Source of the DNA: Saprospiraceae bacterium
GTDB taxonomy: Bacteria > Bacteroidota > Bacteroidia > Chitinophagales > Saprospiraceae
Assembly: GCA_028285545.1 (NCBI GenBank)
Contig: JANQPA010000083.1
Coordinates: forward strand, 1 to 64,000
Reading direction: 5' to 3'
Length of the DNA stretch: 64,000 nucleotides
In this document: piece after piece, positions 48,252 through 57,865 of the stretch
How positions within the stretch are numbered: the stretch's first letter is position 1
How the letters are laid out: each line of letters opens with the position of its first letter
Translations under genes and position numbers: made by a program
The notes under the pieces: generated by a model
The model's database searches: none
Told to the model about the DNA's origin: nothing
Seen by the model: the letters and a program-made list of their open reading frames with translations, nothing else

Positions 48252-49820
48252 ATGAATACGCACCGAAAAAACGCATTTACCTATTCGACTATAGTAGCAA
48301 TTGGAGGGCTTATTTTTGGCCTGGATGCGGCCTTGATCTCCGGTACTGTTAATTTTATTGTTCAAGAATTTGGTTTGTCAGAATTACAGTTGGGGATGGC
48401 AGTAAGTGCGCCTGGCTTGGGGGTCTTAATAGCATTACCTTTTGCAGGTTATGCTGCCAATATTTTAGGACGCAAAAAAACGCTTCAGGTTATTGCGGCA
48501 CTTTATCTTATCTCTGCTATTGGTTCAGCAGTAGCTCCATCTTTTGTCACTTTGGTAGCAGCACGTTTTTTAGGTGGCCTGGCTTTTAGTTCCATTACTC
48601 TAGCCTCCATGTATATTGGAGAGATTGCTCCTCCAAAATGGCGAGGAAAGCTGGTGGCCATGACCCAAATTAATATCGTGGTTGGTTTATCAGCAGCTTA
48701 TTTCATCAACTATTTTATTTTGCAAGCAACGAATTCAGGAGCCACCTGGGTAGAAAACCTGGGAATTAAGCAATATACCTGGAGATGGATGTTGGGATCT
48801 GAAATAATTCCGGCTCTTATTTGGTTGGCATTGCTATATATGATCCCTAGAAGCCCTTCTTGGTTGGTTTTGAAAGGGAGAATTGAGGAGGCTAAAAATT
48901 CTTTGCGGAAAATAATCCCTGAAAATGAGATCCAGGATAAGATTAAAGAAATGCAGGAAAGCATTGCAAAAAGTACAGTAGACCGATCCATTCAAACTCA
49001 ATTAAGAGAAATATTCAGCAGGCCTTTCCGATTAATTTTTATTATCGCCATTACCATTGCCATTGTTCAACAAGCTACCGGCATTAATGCTGTCTTGTTT
49101 TATGCACCGACCATTTTTGAACAGTTAGGCATTGGTACGGATGCTGCCTTTATGCAGGCTACATGGATTGGAATCATCAGCATTATTTTTACGGTACTTT
49201 CATTAGTACTAATTGATAAAATAGGAAGGAGACCAATGATTATCGGCGGCCTGATTTGGATTGTAGCCAGTTTAGGCTTGTGTTCTTATGGATTTCAAAA
49301 TGCTCGCTATACGATTACGAAAGAAGCAGTCACTGAGCTAGATAAAATTCCTAATACCTATCGATTGGATCCTATTGTGGGCCAAGAATTCAAAAGTGAC
49401 ATTGCATTTAAAAATGCATTAAAAGAGAGCTTAGGAGAGGAAGATGCTAGAAACCATTCAAGTCTGTTATTGCAAAAGGCAGCTAATATGAATGAAATAT
49501 TGATTCTTTTTGCCATTCTCAGCTTCATTGCCGCCTTTCAATTTTCGATAGGCCCCATCATGTGGATATTGTTTTCTGAAATATTTCCCATTTCCCTTCG
49601 AGGAATTGCCATCCCATTTTTTGCATTGATTTCCAGTTTAGTGAATTATTTGGTACAGCAATTTTTTCCCTGGCAATTGGTCAACATGGGGGCTGCAGCC
49701 ATATTCCTTTTTTACGCTGCTATGGTGGCTGTGGGCCTTGTAATTTTGTTCCGAGTATTGCCGGAAACCAAAAATATGAGCATTGAAGAAATCGAAATGG
49801 CCTTCAAATCAAAAGGATAA
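48252..49820 (+). CDS. MFS sugar porter (SP family)
   Basis: 522-aa 12-TM transporter. Sugar-porter signatures: GLDAALISGT (TM1), AGYAANILGRKKTLQ (loop 2-3), the TM7 motif QQATGINAVLFYAPTIF, DKIGRRPM (loop 8-9) and the terminal PETKNMSIEEIE. It has an unusually long hydrophilic loop of about 70 residues (about 365-430) before the last four helices. It would bring galactose or 3,6-anhydro-galactose into the cytoplasm by proton symport. Located in the same unit as the GH127, GH16 and GntP genes. Confidence 0.9.
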   Translation: MNTHRKNAFTYSTIVAIGGLIFGLDAALISGTVNFIVQEFGLSELQLGMAVSAPGLGVLIALPFAGYAANILGRKKTLQVIAALYLISAIGSAVAPSFVTLVAARFLGGLAFSSITLASMYIGEIAPPKWRGKLVAMTQINIVVGLSAAYFINYFILQATNSGATWVENLGIKQYTWRWMLGSEIIPALIWLALLYMIPRSPSWLVLKGRIEEAKNSLRKIIPENEIQDKIKEMQESIAKSTVDRSIQTQLREIFSRPFRLIFIIAITIAIVQQATGINAVLFYAPTIFEQLGIGTDAAFMQATWIGIISIIFTVLSLVLIDKIGRRPMIIGGLIWIVASLGLCSYGFQNARYTITKEAVTELDKIPNTYRLDPIVGQEFKSDIAFKNALKESLGEEDARNHSSLLLQKAANMNEILILFAILSFIAAFQFSIGPIMWILFSEIFPISLRGIAIPFFALISSLVNYLVQQFFPWQLVNMGAAAIFLFYAAMVAVGLVILFRVLPETKNMSIEEIEMAFKSKG

Positions 49821-49837
49821 TTGAATAAATTTCAACT

Positions 49838-51169
49838 ATGCTGTTTAACCTTGCAATCCTTATTTTTTTTCTTCTTCTCCTGATCTTTTCCATTTCAAAA
49901 TGGAAGATGCATCCTTTTATTGCTTTGATTCTCATTGCATTGGGCTTGGGATTGTCGATGGGAATGGGTGGAGAAAGAACAGTGGAGGTACTTTTGAAAG
50001 GATTCAGTGAAACCCTTCGTTGGATAGCCATCATCATCATTTTGGGAGCTTTTATAGGAGAGGTACTCCAGGAAACAGGTGGTGCCTTTAGGATTGCTGA
50101 CCGTATTGTAAAGTGGGTAGGGGAGCAGAAATTACCCTGGGCTATGGGGTTTACCGGATATCTGGTTTCAATACCCGTTTTTGTTGACGTAGCTTATATC
50201 CTCCTTCAGCCTGTTGTAGAATCCTTATCAGTAAAAAGTAAAAAACCAGTATTGTATATTGGACTCTCTCTGGCTGCGGGACTTACGGTTGCCCACACTT
50301 TAATTCCTCCCACCCCGGGCCCAATGGCTGTAGCTTCCTTATTAGAGGTTAATATTGGGAGAATGCTTTTCATCAATCTAATAGTAGCAGCATTCGCCAT
50401 GATTGGAGGAGTATTGTGGGTAATTTATTTTGTGAAAAACTCCTGGCTGGAGTATGATAAAAAATTGGAAAATTCTGTTAATCCTGAACAGGATGAGTCT
50501 TCACCATCACTCCAGGGAGGCAATGTCTTTTTGGACGTATTACCAATAGTCGTTCCCATAATTTTGATTGGCTTTGGTGCTTTTTTACAATTTGAAGAGG
50601 AAAGTTTGGTCAGCACTGTCATCAATTTTATCTCCTTGCCCCTGGTAGCTGTAATCATTGGAGCATTTATCGCGGTGTTTCAATTGAAGTCCAAAAATCA
50701 ACGAAACACTATAAATCGATTAGTTGAACAAGCTATTCTCAAATCCGCTCTTGTAATTATGATTACAGGGGCTGGAGGTTCTTTGGGTTATGTTATTAGG
50801 GAAACAGGAGTTCAGAATGAGATTGTCACACTATTTTCGAACTTTCCCTTTTTAGGTTTAATGTTGCCTTTTGTTGTCGCATCATTACTTACCATCTCCA
50901 CCGGCTCCATCACTGTTTCTTTAGTAGGAACAGCGTCCATGTTGGGGCCAATGATTGATAGCATTCCAGCTTCTCCTGAAATGATTGCTGCATTGATCGG
51001 ATGTGGTTCCTTTTGTGTATTTCATGCCAATTCCAGTTTCTTTTGGTTGTTAAATCGCCTGCATGAGGTACCTCCAAAAATTTTATATAGAACATTTACT
51101 CTTCAGTCTTTAATTATGGGGCTTTCAGGTTTAATAGGGGCGATAATATTGCTGGTAATAGGATTTTAA
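49838..51169 (+). CDS. GntP-family sugar-acid permease
   Basis: 443-aa protein with about 12-14 TM helices and GntP motifs: VSIPVFVDVAYILLQP, LTVAHTLIPPTPGP, MITGAGGSLGYVIRETG and FCVFHANSSFFWLLNR. The family imports gluconate and related aldonates by proton symport. A second transporter beside the MFS porter suggests that an oxidised sugar acid, such as an anhydro-galactonate or galactonate, is also taken up. It lies 17 nt after the MFS gene; last gene of the unit. Confidence 0.88.
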   Translation: MLFNLAILIFFLLLLIFSISKWKMHPFIALILIALGLGLSMGMGGERTVEVLLKGFSETLRWIAIIIILGAFIGEVLQETGGAFRIADRIVKWVGEQKLPWAMGFTGYLVSIPVFVDVAYILLQPVVESLSVKSKKPVLYIGLSLAAGLTVAHTLIPPTPGPMAVASLLEVNIGRMLFINLIVAAFAMIGGVLWVIYFVKNSWLEYDKKLENSVNPEQDESSPSLQGGNVFLDVLPIVVPIILIGFGAFLQFEEESLVSTVINFISLPLVAVIIGAFIAVFQLKSKNQRNTINRLVEQAILKSALVIMITGAGGSLGYVIRETGVQNEIVTLFSNFPFLGLMLPFVVASLLTISTGSITVSLVGTASMLGPMIDSIPASPEMIAALIGCGSFCVFHANSSFFWLLNRLHEVPPKILYRTFTLQSLIMGLSGLIGAIILLVIGF

Positions 51170-51232
51170 CAGCTACCAGTGATCTTTAAGCTCTCTATTT
51201 TTGAGGAGCAATTCTCTTTTCCCTTTCATTAA

Positions 51233-51261
51233 GATAAAATAATGCAAAAGCCGGATAAATT
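51233..51261 (+). promoter_or_regulatory. PUL operator copy 4 (GH127-sulfatase operon)
   Basis: Half sites GATAAAA, TGCAAAA and CGGATAAAT with the same 10-11 bp spacing, followed by CATCAA. A TTTG element at 51294-51297, in the sequence TTTTGTAAAAGG, lies after exactly 32 nt. The GH127 start lies 134 nt beyond the site. Confidence 0.72.
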
Positions 51262-51395
51262 TCATCAACTCTTAGCCTGAGTATCTTTTTTCTTTTGTAA
51301 AAGGAAAAGGTGGTTTCACAGTTCCATTTTTGAACTTGCAAAAGAGAAATATGCCTTGGAAATTTTCAAATTAATAGGTCCTAATAATTCCAATT

Positions 51396-53423
51396 ATGAA
51401 GACAGTCATCGCATTAGCTATTTCTTCGCTTTTGTTTTTCCAAATAATAGCTCAAGAATCAGGCATTATCAACAATTCTGCTAGTCCTCATGTACAACTC
51501 AAAAGTATAGACATTGGCGATTGTACCTGGACCGAGGGGTTTTGGGCAGATAAATTTAAGATTTGCGAAGAATCCATGATTCCCTATATGGGCAAGGTAC
51601 TGACAGGTGATGTGGGGCATGCCTTAAACAATTTTAAAATTGCTGCTGGCATGATGGAAGGTGAGCACAAGGGGATGCGCTGGCATGATGGAGATTTCTA
51701 CAAATGGCTAGAAGCAGCTATGTATGTTTATGCTCAAAATGGAGATAAAAACTTGCTAAAAGAAATTGACAGTTATATCGAAATTATCGGAAAAGCCCAG
51801 GAAGAAGATGGATACCTTCAAACTCAAACCAAGCTAAGAGGTGATATAGAAAGATATGGAAATAGAAGAAATCATGAGATGTACAACTCGGGGCATTTAT
51901 TTACTGCTGCTTGTATCCATCACAGAATTACAGGCCAAAAAAACTTCTTGGATATAGCTGTCAAACAAGCAAACTTATTATACACCATTTTTTATCCCGA
52001 AACTACTCATTATGGCCGATTTGGCTTTAACCAAACACAAATAATGGGACTGGTTGAACTTTATCGGACTACCAAGGATATTAAGTACCTAAAATTAGCG
52101 GAGCGTTTTATCAATAGGCGCGGAAAATTTGAAGTTGAGCATCACCCTACTACCTTAGGCTATCCTATCGGGGATATGGTTCAGGAACGAACACCAATTC
52201 GCGTAGCTACAGAGGCGGTCGGGCATGCCGTTTTGGCATTGTATTATTATGCCGGAGCTGCGGACGTATATGCTGAAACAGGGGAGCAAGCTTTAATGGA
52301 GGCATTAGACCGACTCTGGGAAAATATCACAGAAAAAAAGATGTACATAACAGGGGCCACTGGACAGGCTCATTATGGGGTTTCCACGAATAGAGATAAA
52401 ATACAAGAAGGATTTGTTGATGCTTATAGTTTACCCAATTTGACGGCCTATAATGAGACTTGTGCCAATGTCTGTAATTCCATGTTTAATTTCCGAATGC
52501 TGGGAATTCAGGCCAAATCTAAGTATGCTGATATAATGGAACTGGTACTTTATAACAGTGCTCTCTCAGGAATTAGCCTGGAAGGAAAAGACTATTTCTA
52601 TGCCAATCCACTAAGAATGGTTCATAACAGCAGAAATTTTAGTGACTTACAAGATGTCACTGAATCAAACATCCGAGAACCTTACCTGGCTTGTTTTTGC
52701 TGCCCACCAAATTTGGTTCGGACTATTGCAAAAGTTTCAGGATGGGCATACAGCTTGCCTGAAAACGGACTTGCCGTCAATCTTTATGGAGGAAATCGAT
52801 TAGAGACGAAATTATCAGATGGCTCCAATATACGCCTGACCCAGAAAACGATGTATCCATGGGAAGGTTCGGTAACGATTTCTATAGAAGAATGCAAAAG
52901 CGAGCCTTTCGAAATATGGTTGAGGATTCCGGAGTGGGCTGAGGGTGCCTCCATTAAGATAAATGGAAAAAATAGCCAAAAAGATATGATACCAGGCACT
53001 TTTAGTAAAATCAAAAGGTCATGGAAAAAGGGAGATATCATTAGCCTTGAAATGCCCATGCAAATTACTTTCATGGAAGGTCATCCACTGGTAGAAGAAA
53101 TTCGTAACCAAGTGGCTATTAAACGTGGGCCCATTGTATACTGCATTGAATCCCCTGATTTGCCAAAAGACAGCAAAATATTGGATGTTTATATTGATGG
53201 AACGGCTAAGCTAAAAGCTCTGCATCGACCGAATTTTTTAGGGGGTGTAACAGCCATCCAGGCAGAGGTGCTATTGCGTACAGATAATAGAAATGGAATG
53301 TATCAAAGGCTTAAAGAACCACAGTGGAAGTCAATAAAGACTCAATTTGTGCCCTATTACGCATGGAGCAATCGGGGGCTAGCAGAAATGACTGTTTTTT
53401 TGCCCATAATTTGGAGAAAGTGA
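51396..53423 (+). CDS. Exported GH127 glycosidase (anhydro-D-galactosidase candidate)
   Basis: 675-aa DUF1680/GH127 protein with a signal peptide (hydrophobic residues 3-18, cleavage near IIAQ), so periplasmic. Zinc/catalytic residues are complete: E354 and C356 (NETCA), C433, C435 and C436 (CFCCPPN). It is very similar over its length to the GH127 at 42314, which lacks the signal peptide. Likely role: release of 3,6-anhydro-D-galactose from the non-reducing end of neocarrabiose-type oligosaccharides after desulfation, alternating with the GH2. First gene of the unit under operator copy 4. Confidence 0.84.
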   Translation: MKTVIALAISSLLFFQIIAQESGIINNSASPHVQLKSIDIGDCTWTEGFWADKFKICEESMIPYMGKVLTGDVGHALNNFKIAAGMMEGEHKGMRWHDGDFYKWLEAAMYVYAQNGDKNLLKEIDSYIEIIGKAQEEDGYLQTQTKLRGDIERYGNRRNHEMYNSGHLFTAACIHHRITGQKNFLDIAVKQANLLYTIFYPETTHYGRFGFNQTQIMGLVELYRTTKDIKYLKLAERFINRRGKFEVEHHPTTLGYPIGDMVQERTPIRVATEAVGHAVLALYYYAGAADVYAETGEQALMEALDRLWENITEKKMYITGATGQAHYGVSTNRDKIQEGFVDAYSLPNLTAYNETCANVCNSMFNFRMLGIQAKSKYADIMELVLYNSALSGISLEGKDYFYANPLRMVHNSRNFSDLQDVTESNIREPYLACFCCPPNLVRTIAKVSGWAYSLPENGLAVNLYGGNRLETKLSDGSNIRLTQKTMYPWEGSVTISIEECKSEPFEIWLRIPEWAEGASIKINGKNSQKDMIPGTFSKIKRSWKKGDIISLEMPMQITFMEGHPLVEEIRNQVAIKRGPIVYCIESPDLPKDSKILDVYIDGTAKLKALHRPNFLGGVTAIQAEVLLRTDNRNGMYQRLKEPQWKSIKTQFVPYYAWSNRGLAEMTVFLPIIWRK

Positions 53424-53487
53424 TATCGTCTATTTCCAACGGATTTAGAAGAAGGCATTATTAACCTCCAGAGTTTAATTTTTTAAA

Positions 53488-55374
53488 ATGAACATTACAA
53501 AGAATCTAATATTAATTTTATCAATCTTCTTTTGTTCGTCTTTCCTTTTGGCTTTTGAGACCTTCGATTTTGAAAAAAATCATTCTCAAAGTCAACAAAA
53601 GTCTTCATTCGTGGAAGCAACTGAGGATTTTCCCAGAGAAGAAAAGGATCTTAGAAAATGGGATGCACCCGTCATAGCAGACTTAGATCAAGATGGCTAT
53701 AATGATCTCTTGTTAAATGACCATGGATTTGGTGTAAGAGTCTGTTGGAATAACAAAGGGCGATTTTCAAAACCATTCGATATTATTATGGGAGATCTTC
53801 ATGGAATTTCGGTGGGAGATTTTGACCTAGATGGCCTTCAGGAAATTATCATTTCAAGGGGAGGAGGATCAGGGAGCAACGCCCGCAATTCGAAGATTTT
53901 TCGAGTAGACCGGCAACGAAACTTTTCTGTGGTGCCTGATTTTTATACCCCTTTAGAGCTAATGCGAGGGCGCACGGTCAAATTTTTTGATGGCGATAAT
54001 GATGGCGATCTGGATTTATTAAACTTTGCCTTCTCTTCAAGAGAAAAGAATGGAAAAAGCGAAAACTATATCTATGAAAATGACGGCAAGTCTCAGCTGA
54101 TTCTCTCCAATACTTTACCTCCTTCTAAATCTGATGGACAAAAAACACTGCTAACCGATATTAATAGTGACGGGATAATCGATTTATGTTTGTATGGTCA
54201 GGGGCATGTTAAATTCTACCAAGGTAATGGAAACCTTAGCTTTCATGAGGTCACTGAGTCTGTATTGCCATTTCAATTGAAGGAAGTAACAGGTATATCC
54301 GAAATAGATTTCGATAATGATGGTGATTTTGACCTTTATTTTACCCGGGGGCAGGAATTTGAAATTGGTGAAACTTTTTTTGATTCTGAAACCAAAACCT
54401 GGGGATTCTTCACCAAAAGAGGGCCTTTTCAATTCAATGACTTGAAAATTGGAGATATACTTTATTTGCAGAATTTTCAGTCACAGTGGCCTCATAAATC
54501 AATTTATTTAGGAGAAACAGCTTATGAATATGAATTTCCAGGAGAAACTCACTCAGGCAAAAACATTCGCTTGGTGAATAGTGATGCCTTAGGTTTTCCG
54601 GATCAAGTCAACAAAAAAGGTGCTTTTTTGGGTTATGTAGGAAATCGATGCTGGCGTTTGGCAGGTGATTTATGGGCCCCAGCCACCGCAGTAATAATTG
54701 GAGTGGAAGATTATCAAAAATATGATCATCGTCCAGGACTTTCGGATGTTTTGCTTGAAAACAAAGGAGGTAAATTTGTTGATGTTACTCAATCCCTTAA
54801 CCTTCAATTGGAAGAGCACACTACAAGTTCTGCAATAGCGGATTTGGATAATAATGGTTGGCAAGATATTGTTGTGATTCGTCGGGGAGATCTAATTCAT
54901 CAAAATGAATCAATCATTTATCTAAATTATGGCGAGTCACAATTCGAAAGACTTCTCAACCATAACATTATATCCCCCGAGTTAGGTGCTATAGGAATGG
55001 GAGTGGAAACCTTTGACTATAATCTGGATGGTAAGATGGATGTGGTATTGGGAAATGAGCGAGGTAAATGGCATTTATTTAAAAATACTTTTCAGGAAAC
55101 TGAAAATTTTTTAGTGATTAAGGTGGGGATTTCAGAAAAAGGTAGGGCCACTCCTTTAGGTGCAATTGTTTCTATTTCGTCTTGTAATAAAAAACAAATA
55201 AGAAGGGTAGGAGCCACAGGAGCCACTTATTCTCTCAGCGCTAATAATTTTATTCATTTTGGTTTGGGTAATTGTAATGAGCCTACCATTGTCTCTGTTA
55301 AATGGACCAATGGTGAAAAAATGGAACGAACTATATCAGCATTTAATGAGACTGTTTTTTTGGGCAAAAAATAA
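53488..55374 (+). CDS. VCBS/FG-GAP repeat protein with UnbV-like C-terminus
   Basis: 628-aa exported protein (signal peptide, hydrophobic residues 6-22). It has about six FG-GAP/VCBS-type calcium-binding blades of the DxDxDGxxD kind (DLDQDGYND, DFDLDGLQE, DGDNDGDLD, DINSDGIID, DFDNDGDFD, DLDNNGWQD, DYNLDGKMD), predicting a beta-propeller. The C-terminal 100 residues resemble the ASPIC/UnbV domain (LGAIVSISSC..., IHFGLGNC, VSVKWTNGE). There is no known catalytic site. Placed between GH127 and sulfatase genes under the PUL operator, it may bind glycan at the surface or in the periplasm; the role is unknown. Confidence 0.75.
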   Translation: MNITKNLILILSIFFCSSFLLAFETFDFEKNHSQSQQKSSFVEATEDFPREEKDLRKWDAPVIADLDQDGYNDLLLNDHGFGVRVCWNNKGRFSKPFDIIMGDLHGISVGDFDLDGLQEIIISRGGGSGSNARNSKIFRVDRQRNFSVVPDFYTPLELMRGRTVKFFDGDNDGDLDLLNFAFSSREKNGKSENYIYENDGKSQLILSNTLPPSKSDGQKTLLTDINSDGIIDLCLYGQGHVKFYQGNGNLSFHEVTESVLPFQLKEVTGISEIDFDNDGDFDLYFTRGQEFEIGETFFDSETKTWGFFTKRGPFQFNDLKIGDILYLQNFQSQWPHKSIYLGETAYEYEFPGETHSGKNIRLVNSDALGFPDQVNKKGAFLGYVGNRCWRLAGDLWAPATAVIIGVEDYQKYDHRPGLSDVLLENKGGKFVDVTQSLNLQLEEHTTSSAIADLDNNGWQDIVVIRRGDLIHQNESIIYLNYGESQFERLLNHNIISPELGAIGMGVETFDYNLDGKMDVVLGNERGKWHLFKNTFQETENFLVIKVGISEKGRATPLGAIVSISSCNKKQIRRVGATGATYSLSANNFIHFGLGNCNEPTIVSVKWTNGEKMERTISAFNETVFLGKK

Positions 55375-55418
55375 TATCAATCACATTTGACTTTTCGAAC
55401 GCTAACCAATCAAGAATT

Positions 55419-57071
55419 ATGAAATACTTAGGATTATTTACATTGATCATCTGTTTAGCTGGCTGTAAACCCTCTATTGAATCAATTCCGACACAACAAA
55501 AGCCTAATATTCTATTTATTGCTATAGATGATTTGCGACCGGAACTCGGATGTTATGGATCTGAGATTGCCAAAACACCCAATATAGACAAGTTGGCCTC
55601 ACAAGGCCTCTTATTTGAAAGGGCTTATTGTCAACAAGCTATTTGCAGTCCATCCAGAGCCAGTTTAATGACCGGAGCCAGGCCTGAATCAATCAATATT
55701 TTTGAAAATTATACTTACTTCCGAGATCTTCATCCTGACATCATAACTTTGCCACAGCATTTCAGGGCTAATGGATATGAAACTGTTTACACAGGAAAAA
55801 TTTATCACGGAAAATTTACAGATGAGGAGCTTTCATGGAGCCGTGAGCCTGCATCTGATAAGGTTGCTTTTGAAAAACCCAAATTGCCAGGAGGCTACGC
55901 ACTCCCTGAGAATGTTGAAATTTTTAGAAAAAACCAAGAGGCAATACGCAAAAAATATGGAGAAGGAGCCACTTCTCATTATGCTTTGGGTAGAGGACCA
56001 GCTTATGAAAGTGCGGATGTCCCCGACCATACTTATCCAGATGGATATAATACAGAGCTTGCCATATCCACCATGAAAGACATGGTTGAACAAGGAGATA
56101 AACCTTTCTTTTTAGGACTTGGATTTAAATTGCCTCATTTAGACTGGGTGGCTCCCAAGAAATATTGGGATATGTATGATCCGGAAAAAATACCTTTGGC
56201 CGAATACCAAGCGAGCCCTGAAAATGGAGCAGCCATGGGTAGGCATGCCTCTTTTGAACTTAGGGTTCGTCATGGCATACCCAAAAGTGGCCCAATTGAT
56301 GCTGAACTTTCCAGAACTCTCAAGCATGCCTATCTGGCCAGTGTAAGTTATGTTGATGCTCAAATTGGTAAGATGCTCAACGCTCTGGAGGAGGCAGGTA
56401 TTCGTGAAAATACCATCATTATGCTTTGGAGTGATCATGGCTGGCATTTGGGAGATATGGGAATTTGGGGTAAAGCCACTAATTATGAAATTGCCACGCG
56501 GGTTCCATTTATGATTTGGACCCCAGATATGCCAGACGAAAATCGTGGAAAGAAATCCACCGCATTAGTAGAATTAATTGACATGTATCCTACTTTATGT
56601 GATCTGGCTGGAATTGAAATACCCGAGCATCTCGAAGGGCAGAGCTTTACACCATTGCTCAAAAATCCTGATAGAGATTGGAAAAGTGCAGCATTTAGTC
56701 AATATCCCAACCCTGCATTGAGGGAATGGGCCGCCAACCCACTCACCCCAAGTATGCGGGAGACGTATTTTGGTCCCTTGATAGAAGAGGTAGAGGCTCG
56801 GATAATTGAGCAACAGAAAGAAAAGTGGGACCGTGATTTTTTTGAAAATGATTTAATGGGATATTCTATGCGTACAGATGAATATCGTCTTGTAGTGTGG
56901 AGGGATCAAACAAAATCAAATGAAGAACCTGTTTTTTTAGAACTTTTTGATCACAATGAAGATCCTTCAGAAACCAAAAATATTGCTGAAGATCATCCGG
57001 AATTAGTTCGCAAATTATTGGTGCAATTCAATGCCGGATGGAAAGGAAATAGGGCAGCTTTAGTTGATTAA
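55419..57071 (+). CDS. S1-family sulfatase, iduronate-2-sulfatase-like
   Basis: 550-aa lipoprotein (lipobox LAGC). Sulfatase fold with IDDLRPELGCYGS (calcium ligands), maturation motif C-S-P-S-R with Cys76 as the formylglycine precursor, YTGKIYHG, GLGFKLPHLDWVAPKKYWD and LWSDHGWHLGDMGIWGK. These last features are typical of iduronate-2-sulfatase-like enzymes (S1_7-type), a group found in carrageenan loci. It would desulfate a carrageenan position different from the sulfatase at 37229. Last gene of the PUL, 41 nt from a convergent gene. Confidence 0.88.
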   Translation: MKYLGLFTLIICLAGCKPSIESIPTQQKPNILFIAIDDLRPELGCYGSEIAKTPNIDKLASQGLLFERAYCQQAICSPSRASLMTGARPESINIFENYTYFRDLHPDIITLPQHFRANGYETVYTGKIYHGKFTDEELSWSREPASDKVAFEKPKLPGGYALPENVEIFRKNQEAIRKKYGEGATSHYALGRGPAYESADVPDHTYPDGYNTELAISTMKDMVEQGDKPFFLGLGFKLPHLDWVAPKKYWDMYDPEKIPLAEYQASPENGAAMGRHASFELRVRHGIPKSGPIDAELSRTLKHAYLASVSYVDAQIGKMLNALEEAGIRENTIIMLWSDHGWHLGDMGIWGKATNYEIATRVPFMIWTPDMPDENRGKKSTALVELIDMYPTLCDLAGIEIPEHLEGQSFTPLLKNPDRDWKSAAFSQYPNPALREWAANPLTPSMRETYFGPLIEEVEARIIEQQKEKWDRDFFENDLMGYSMRTDEYRLVVWRDQTKSNEEPVFLELFDHNEDPSETKNIAEDHPELVRKLLVQFNAGWKGNRAALVD

Positions 57072-57112
57072 ACATTCGAAAAACTAAGTTTCATTCATTT
57101 GATGGTAAGAGC

Positions 57113-57865
57113 CTAACGTTCTAACCATCCTTTAAATGGGCTTACCTTCAAACGACTTACAATAGGTTTATCCTTTATTTTAATATTGAGTTGTAAGATT
57201 ATTTTTCGATTAAAATATGGTTCAAAAGACAAGATAGTCTCCCGATTGACCAGCATTTGACGATTGATACGGTAAAACAAATTAGGATCACAAACAGACT
57301 CGAGATATTCCAATTTTTTAAACATTTGATATTTTTCTCCTTTGAATGTATAGAGATATACCGTTTCATTTTCCACATTAAACAAGGCAATTTCCTCGAC
57401 TCTTTTTATTACCGTTTTTTCTCTAAATTGGGTGAGAAAACTTTTTTGATATTGTTGCTTCTCTTTTGACTGAAAATGAATAGGACGAAGATTTTTTGTA
57501 TTTAGTTTGGTTAATAATCTTTTGTATTTCCGAAGAGCTTCTTGAATTTCTATTTCTTTAAATGGTTTTAAAAGGTAATCAATTCCATTATTTTTAATCG
57601 CCTGTAAAGTATATTCATCATAGGCGGTACAAAATACAATGGGTACTGCCACATCAATATGCTTAAATATTTCAAAACTTTGTCCATCAGCTAATTGGAT
57701 GTCAAAGAAGAGCAGGTCTAAATTTTGTTGATATTTACTTAGATAGTGAACTGTTTCGACAATGGATTCCAATTTATCTACTACTATAAAATCACTATCC
57801 TGTTCTATAATTTCTTGTAACAACGCAGCAGTATGTGCTTCATCTTCTACAATCAGTACATTCAT
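57113..57865 (-). CDS. LytTR-family response regulator
   Basis: 250-aa protein: receiver domain (1-120) with phospho-acceptor Asp55 (LLFFDIQ) and Lys in DYLLKPF, then a LytTR DNA-binding domain (about 150-248, FYRINRQMLVNRETI). Such regulators bind two 9-12 bp direct repeats about two helical turns apart. Its ATG abuts the stop of the histidine kinase gene upstream with no spacer, so they form one operon. Targets are unknown; a candidate repeat lies at 61286-61318. Confidence 0.92.
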   Translation of the reverse strand: MNVLIVEDEAHTAALLQEIIEQDSDFIVVDKLESIVETVHYLSKYQQNLDLLFFDIQLADGQSFEIFKHIDVAVPIVFCTAYDEYTLQAIKNNGIDYLLKPFKEIEIQEALRKYKRLLTKLNTKNLRPIHFQSKEKQQYQKSFLTQFREKTVIKRVEEIALFNVENETVYLYTFKGEKYQMFKKLEYLESVCDPNLFYRINRQMLVNRETILSFEPYFNRKIILQLNIKIKDKPIVSRLKVSPFKGWLER

